A stretch of 64,000 nucleotides of DNA from Siphonodentalium dalli (Eukaryota; Mollusca; Scaphopoda; Gadilida; Siphonodentaliidae): the NCBI GenBank assembly GCA_032622095.1, contig CP136069.1, forward strand, positions 86,576,958-86,640,957, written 5' to 3'. Shown in pieces: positions 57,782-64,000 of this stretch; position 1 is the first letter of the stretch, and the number at the start of each line of letters is the position of its first letter. The position numbers were made by a program, and so were the translations under genes. Below the pieces are notes generated by a model, which was not told where the DNA came from, searched no databases, and was given only the letters and a program-made list of their open reading frames with translations.

Positions 57782-58670
57782 TGATGATTGAGATTGAGAG
57801 ACACTAAGTTATTATGGATAGATGCATGGACGAATGGATAGATGCACAAACAAAACCCATTTCTATATCCCCTTAACAAACCTCTTTTGCGCAATATAAC
57901 TTAGTTAGAGGATGTTTTATTTTTTATATATCTATACTGGCATTACTGTCGGTCAAAAGCTCTGCAGAGCTTGTGTATGTATAACGTTTTTACCTCTGAC
58001 TTTTAAACAAAATTTAACTCATCTTATCTTATCATACTGCATCTATACACAGAAAAATACAACAATAACCACCTGCATGTATACCGTGCATGAACATGGA
58101 GTTTGCGCTAGCATTTGACCCGAGGGTTCCGGTGACATATTTATTTTATATTTATAATATACTACATAATATAAAACAAACAAAAATGTCCCCATGTCCC
58201 TCCATATTTCAAAAAGTCAAAAAGAATTCACATTCTGGTTTTCAATTTCAAAAGAAAGAAGAAATTTCTATTTAGAAATTGGTCACTCAATAAGGTACCA
58301 TTCATTTGACTGAGAGGACACAATATCACATAATTTAACTGAAGTCATGTTGATCTATCATTGTGAAAGAACCTAATTTAGTTGATTATTATAAACACAG
58401 ATATGCAAAAACCACAGTTAGTAATCTCTATAAACACACTCAGGATTATAAATCTAATAAGAGCTGGGCTATTGCCTGGTGCATACACCCATAAAGCATA
58501 CCGCCTGTTGTGGGCAAACCTTTAATAATTACATGATCTGACCCTTTAATATTCCATTCATGTCTATGATGTCATATCTCGGAAATTATGAGGAATATTA
58601 AAGACTCAAAATTTGGACCATAGATACATCTCAGTATCATAAGAATGCCATATTATGTCCGTGCAAACAT
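57782..58670. other. No gene recognised
   Basis: CATCTTATCTTATCATAC at about 58019 resembles the LINE tail at 4090, so an eroded LINE end is possible. Otherwise nothing. Confidence 0.45.
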
Positions 58671-59498
58671 AATGAAAGTGTCAATGACACTGTACCTCAA
58701 CTAATAAATGGGATCATGCCATATATTACAGTCCATAGAGCGATAGGGAATTCAGTAATAGAGGTTAACCTGAAGATACACAAACAGTTTGGGATTAATC
58801 GGATGAAAAAGTTTGGCTGTAGGAAGTGCCAAAGGATGCAGTCATACTAATGGGGGCGGCAGTAAGACAGTCTAGCCTGACTATGCCACCCCTCGAATAT
58901 ACAATGTAATATTTGTCAAATGTATCATGTATTAATATGTGTATATTGAAATAAAATATCCTATCCTATCCTATCCTAGAAAGATTAAAAAGCGAGATGG
59001 CTCCTAACCCTGAAGATCCATATGAATTTTGGTGATGATCGGATGAGGGAGTTGGCCTCTTGGGTGCACAGAAAGATTTAGTCATGGCGGCTGGCAGCCA
59101 TTTGTTTTTAACAGAATTTAGAAAAATGAAAGCAGCCATCTAGAGATCACCCCGAGGATCCACATGAAGTTATGTGATGACCGGATGAGGGATGTGCTCT
59201 GTAGGGTGTGCTAAAGGGTTTAGTGATGCAAAGAGTAAAATCCAAGATATTTTTCATTGAAAATCATTCAAATTTGACAGCTCCCATCGAGAGGTAATCC
59301 TAAATATTCCAGTAAATTTTCAGAACAATTGTGCTATAAATACGGACTGCAGGGTGTGCGGATGGATTCAAATTTGAAATCCAAGATGGCTGCTGGCGGC
59401 CATGTTTTTTTTTCAACGAATTTCGGGGAAAACGGGAGGCTCCCATCTAGAGGTCACCCTGAAGTTCCATATGAAGTTTTGGAGTCAAGTTGAGCTAA
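58671..59498 (+). mobile_element. Tandem-core (pearl/HINE-like) element D, AAGATGGC family, with inserted LINE tail
   Basis: Starts GAAAGTGTCAATGACACTGT like elements A and C, has a few diverged core units (ATCCAAGATGGCTGCTGGCG near 59380), and ends TCAAGTTGAGCTA. It lacks the microsatellite. Confidence 0.6.
58850..58976 (+). mobile_element. Probable LINE 3' UTR fragment with (TATCC)n tail
   Basis: A short unique stretch, then GAAATAAAATATCC and four TATCC repeats, typical of a 5'-truncated LINE insertion. It interrupts element D. Confidence 0.5.
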
Positions 59499-59821
59499 AG
59501 ATCTATGTCCTCACTTTCTCTACAGAGTTGTCGCCTATGGATTGTCAAAACTCAATTCGTTCAGATCCAGTGTCCGTATCTAGCATACAAGGTATCCAGA
59601 TTTAGACATGCAGAAAGAAGAATTTTCAAAATCCGTTGAAAAATACCAGAATTCCGCTTCAGTATTAGGTGTGCGGCGAGGGATGGTGGACCTTAACAAA
59701 AATCTTCTCAAATCGCAACAAACTCAGAATAAAAGATCTATGAGTAGAACTGATTTTGAAAATCCATTGAAATATGTCAAAGTAATAGTATATATTTTTT
59801 GGGCTGAAGTATATTGGTTAC
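59499..59821. other. No gene recognised
   Basis: Short frames only. Confidence 0.5.
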
Positions 59822-60332
59822 TAGATCATGCCATGAATCTCTACTATGGCTAATGCCCATAGAGATCATATTCCACCAGTACAAAACCTTCCAACTTTTT
59901 GAAGTTTTGACAGGGAACCTTATACAGTCGAAAAAATAATGCGGGGAATATATTTCTTAGTTAGTATGTGTTCCTTAATAATGTACTTCAGTTAGTGAAG
60001 ATCCCAACTCGAACTTTTATGATTTAAATATATTTTGATTTGTGTTACTTACTTACAATTATGGAATTTCTCCTGGTTAATTAATAATTCATTGCGATAT
60101 TGGCTCACAAATACCATGGAAAAGCATGCAATTTAAAATTGGGACATTCACCTACAGTGAAGTACATTACTAGTATTAAGGAACAGATAATAACTAAGAA
60201 ATATATTGCCAGCGTTATTTTTTCGACTTTATAAGATTCCCTGTCAAAACTTCAAATAGTTCCACGGCTTTGTACAAGTGGAATATGATCTCTACGGGCG
60301 TTAGCCATAGTAGAGATTCATGACATGATCTA
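59822..60332. mobile_element. Palindromic TAGATCATG element, uninterrupted copy
   Basis: 511 bp; ends TAGATCATGCCATGAATCTC and GAGATTCATGACATGATCTA. The subterminal regions mirror each other through AGAGATCATATTCCACCAGT, TTTTTGAAGTTTTGACAGGG and GAAATATATT. It contains an unoccupied TTAA at 59975-59978. Confidence 0.8.
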
Positions 60333-61354
60333 ATTGATTACCTACCATCTCCTCGGAAATTATATAACTTTCAAGTCATATATCAATGGTTTCGGAATGA
60401 ACATGAATACATTTTAGACAGATTTAATCAGAATCGGTTCAGTATTAGTTGTTCGAGGGAAGGGTGGTCAGTGAACCCATTTTTTTTTCTTTCCAAATCA
60501 CACCACTCTCAGAATATAAGATCTATGAGAATTATTATATTTATAATTTGTTGGAAGATACAAAAAACTATTTATCTCTGGAACTAGAATTGGTTTATAC
60601 AACACTTTGATGATTTCCGCAGTTTTCTTAGACTCTGTCAATTAGGATAAAGAGGATATAAACCTTATCCTCATGGACAGTCAACTATTCCTCTTCATAA
60701 CAATTAAATCAGAATTCTCCCACCAGGAATGGTTTTGAAAAAATAATTACGACATTTTAGAATTAAAACAAAAATTTGCAGGAAACCCAGATACGGCATT
60801 TTGGTACACGAATTTCCCCGAAAAATGGATTTATACTTGAAATATTGAAAAATTATCTGATGAATTTATGTATTCGAACCCATAGATTCCGAAAATGCAA
60901 TAAAACATTTCGCGCCAAAATGACATTTTAAAAGCCCACCAACGATATTTGGGAATAGATTTGCTAATTTTTATTAATTTCTCTACTACATGTAGCCTTG
61001 TAGTAGTTAAATAAATATATATTTATTGTGGTACCTTTATGCGTAAGCGGCGGATTTGCATTTGCGGCTAATTTGAATTGCATCAAGTGAAGCCAAATCC
61101 GAACCCCTTATTAATCACACCGATAAAATAACCTGACTGGCAAGATTGAGACCACAATGGCTGATTAAACATATCCAGGCAAATTCATTAAACATATTGA
61201 CAAACTGGACGAGCAAACTAATTGATCCTTTGATGGCTTTTTCATTATGGAGGAGAACACTTCAGCTTTTACTATAATATTGTGTTTCTATAAACAAGAA
61301 CAAATCTATACATAAGTTTTATACAAGATAATGATAATGGATAGTTTTTAGAGT
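60333..61354. other. No gene recognised
   Basis: AT-rich; nothing identifiable. Confidence 0.5.
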
Positions 61355-61536
61355 TTAACCCTTTCTATACTAAATGGATTCTTCAAGTCAGTTAAAAGAA
61401 TGTACATCGGAATGATCTATTATTCATCTGGAGGAGTTTTCAGTAGCAAAAAAGCGGACGACAGATCATAAAAGTACACAAGGAGTCCTATTTATTGCAG
61501 GGAAATGTTCAGATAATAAGTTCAACAAATGACCTA

Positions 61537-61947
61537 CATTAATGCTCTAAATAAACGACTCCTTAACCACAGCAGAATTATGGGTAATTTTTCAGGATTT
61601 CGTTGTTGCCATTTAAGAAATGGATGTTGATTTGCTTGCGTTCCATAGAGTATGGATGCAAGTTGGTCTGACATTTTGTGTGGAACGCTTTCAAACCAAC
61701 TTGCATCCATACTCTATGAAACGCAACACAATCAACATCCATTACTTATATTTACACTTAATCGAGTCAACTGGCAGATTAAAAGAGTTTTAAGCGCCTA
61801 TTTCCAACGTTATTATCGTGCCTCGGTGCAAGTTGCGTCTACACAAGCTTTCCAATGAATGGCAACAAGCCATATTTCCGACTAAATCCTGAAAAATTAC
61901 CCATAATTCTGCTGTGGTTAAGGAGTCGATTATTTAGAGCATTACTG
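61537..61947. mobile_element. CAGTAATGCCC MITE nested in family C, itself interrupted
   Basis: Left end ATTAATGCTCTAAATAAACG preceded by TA, right end GAGCATTACTG followed by TA. Normal arm sequence is present on both outer sides, with unrelated sequence from about 61605 to 61845 in the middle. Confidence 0.8.
61620..61742. repeat. Inverted repeat, ~46-bp arms, at the core of the nest
   Basis: GGATGTTGATTTGCTTGCGT...AGTATGGATGCAAGTTGGT is mirrored by ACCAACTTGCATCCATACT...AATCAACATCC, with about four mismatches and a ~28-base loop. Confidence 0.85.
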
Positions 61948-62033
61948 TACATATATGGACCTTTGTTGAACTTATTATCTAAACATTTCCTATGAGATAA
62001 CTACTCATCAATGATGCTTTAGTATAGAAAGGG

Positions 62034-63110
62034 TTGATCACATGAGTCTCAAAGCACTTGATTATGAATTTATGTACATTATTATCCCAGTTGTTGAGCC
62101 ATGAGGAGTCTATAAATGCATGCTACCTTTCACAGATCATTAGAGTGGTGACATATGCACACACGTCCACACAGGATCACCTTAACTTACACTAACTTTA
62201 AATATCTTTGGATAAATTAATAACAAAACAAAAACATGAAAGATGCCACATAGCACTGTTTCTAATGGTATCCAGAGAAGTCAGAACCGTGCGAAGACGG
62301 CCCCCTATGAAGAAGGCCCCAGAGAAGTCGGCCCAATTGATATATATAATATTAGATGGAAATTTCACAAGTTAAATATTCCCAGGAATTGCACTAGAAT
62401 GTCGCTATTGAGAAAAGTTGTGACATCCCCTAGGAGTTGGTTACGATAAGTTTTCTGCTCTTTAAACATGAGTCACATTGAACCCAGTCAAACTGGACAT
62501 TGCCAGATGACCACTTCAACAGGTAAATAAACCTTCCCATTGTGATTTTATTTCCAAAATATTTGGTCAATTAGTGATTGTGAATACTCGAAATGGACAA
62601 AAACAGTTCTCGATAACCGTCTGTTTACACCGATAGGCCTGTAGGATGCGAGCCGGTTGGGCATTTTGCTCATGACCAATACAACAAGGATAAAGTTTGG
62701 GGGACATGAGGATAGCTTTCACCTTACAGTAAAAACAACTGAATAGTGTGTATTTTAATAACAAGGTGATGGAGTATGCCATGGTCAATTAACACTTGGG
62801 CACAGTGCCAGCCTTTATAGGCCTATTAAAGTACTGCCAACCTTATGTCCTTTTGTCTTCGTTGTCTAGTTGGCCGGTATTCACATGTTATAAAACTAAC
62901 AATATATAGTCATCAAATGTGGAAATAACATTAAATACATTTATCACATGATTAGCACAATTTTCCTATGCAATATTCAAGCGTAATAGACACGTGTAAT
63001 ATCGTCGCGTGCAATGACGTCATGCTGCTCTTTGGGACAAAGTTCTCTGTCTGTTAATTATTGTTGTTTTCGATAAAAATTTAAGCGATTATATGACCAT
63101 GTGATAAAAA
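62034..63110. other. No gene recognised
   Basis: Nothing identifiable. Confidence 0.5.
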
Positions 63111-63251
63111 GTATCTCAAACTCGTTCTATTTTATACGTAATTTATCAACCTCGTCCACTAAATTCTATTTGAGCCTCGGTAAACATCGGCTCAAATCGA
63201 ATTTAGTGAACTCGGTTGATAAATTCCGTCTAAAATAGAAACTCATGTGAG
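63111..63251. repeat. Imperfect hairpin, ~65-bp arms
   Basis: ATTTATCAACCTCGTCCACT...TTTGAGCCTCGGT is mirrored by ATCGGCTCAAAT...AACTCGGTTGATAAATTCC around a very short loop near 63183. Possibly a small palindromic MITE. Confidence 0.75.
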
Positions 63252-64000
63252 ATCCTCTAGATAATGGACCCAACAAACACATACCCACCTGATATGGGTA
63301 CATAATAGGACCGATTTTGGGGTGAGCTGTCTCAAACGGAACATGTGCAGTGCATCGTCATAAGGTCAGGCAGATCCTCAATTTAACTACTATAATTATA
63401 TTTAGCTACATTAGTTGGATTTGGATATTACTGTTTTGTGAATTCGATAAAAGAGGGATAACTGTCACACTGATTCGGTATCATATGGTTGTTTCTGTGA
63501 CCAAATGACATGTTTCGATCATGATTATTCATGACGGAACATGATAGGGACTTAATAAACATTCAATTAATCTATATATTGTTATAAAAGAGCGTTTGAG
63601 TCATCATGTTAATGTCATTTAGGAAGGCGTACGTGTGGCATTGTTGAAAAAAGCTGACGCAAAAGGTTGCACAACTAACTTTATCTGGAGACAATTCATT
63701 CGCTGCAATACTGTTGAGTGAAATTTGGCTGTTCACTGAGATACAAAATCACAAAGTTTTCACACTGTCAAATTCAACTATAATAGTTAAATGTTAATTA
63801 TCTATTTTGGAACTTCTGTCTGTATGTATGTGTGTGTGTATGTATGTATATATGTATGTTATATAGACTCGAAAATTGCTCGACTGATCCGACTCAAATT
63901 TGGTATGTAGGCCTACTTTGATCCGGGGAACAATATGGCCAGGTCCAATTTCACTGTGACCGTCTCCTTGACCTCGCTCATATATGCTCATATAGGCATG
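63252..64000. other. No gene recognised; GTAT/GT microsatellite and a core-repeat edge
   Basis: 63818-63861 is a (GTAT)/(GT) microsatellite. 63890-63990 (ACTCAAATTTGGTATGTAGG...) is worded like the diverged core repeats elsewhere and may be the start of another array running out of the window. Confidence 0.5.

Larger units (their letters stand above)
61359..62033. mobile_element. piggyBac-type MITE, family C, carrying nested insertions
   Basis: TTAA at 61355-61358 and TTGA (one change) at 62034-62037. Ends CCCTTTCTATACTAAATGGA and GCTTTAGTATAGAAAGGG. The interior GTTCAGATAATAAGTTCAAC is inverted against GTTGAACTTATTATCTAAAC. Another MITE occupies the centre. Confidence 0.82.

Overview
The window is eukaryotic, AT-rich, intergenic-type DNA that is almost wholly built from transposable elements and their relics. 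No complete host protein-coding gene was recognised. The mixture (a DIRS-type tyrosine-recombinase retrotransposon, a CR1/L2-type LINE, a tRNA-derived SINE, many palindromic MITEs, and tandem-core repeats ending in ACGG-like microsatellites and a stem-loop) suggests a marine invertebrate. A mollusc is the best guess, because the tandem-core repeats resemble the pearl/HINE repeats described in bivalves. That is an inference; nothing here fixes the species.

Layout. 1-3.6 kb: tandem-core repeats, including a ~2.1 kb array of 164-bp units carrying an 'AAGATGGC' motif. 3.6-4.1 kb: 3' end of a dead LINE. 5.3-5.6 kb: a piggyBac-type MITE. 5.59-10.7 kb: a near-complete but degenerate DIRS element with inverted termini, an internal complementary region, gag, RT-RNase H and tyrosine recombinase. 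11.4-14.74 kb: a long CR1/L2-type LINE with one in-frame stop and one frameshift, abutting a compound 77/44-bp minisatellite. 16-28 kb: scattered MITEs, a SINE relic, a second tandem-core element, an interstitial telomeric tract and a GC-rich 319-bp tandem pair. 28.4-31.6 kb: a 3.2 kb foldback structure whose two arms each carry oppositely oriented ~42-bp tandem repeats around a ~95-bp loop. 31.9-32.6 kb: a 363-bp direct repeat pair. 32.8-42.8 kb: a ~5 kb segment present twice in tandem and nearly identical, with a 50-G run at its left edge. 43-64 kb: more MITEs, a SINE with a 14-bp target-site duplication, a hAT-like element inserted in a piggyBac-type MITE with an 8-bp target-site duplication, and a three-level nested insertion near 61.5 kb. 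One possible first coding exon of a host gene lies on the minus strand near 48.7-49.0 kb; support is weak.

The coding regions work together only within each element: DIRS gag, RT-RH and YR act in that element's own circle-based replication, and the LINE endonuclease and RT in target-primed retrotransposition. All recognised element genes except possibly DIRS gag are damaged in this copy. Several ORF disruptions are single-base changes in homopolymers and could be sequencing errors. The 5 kb tandem duplication could be an assembly artefact.
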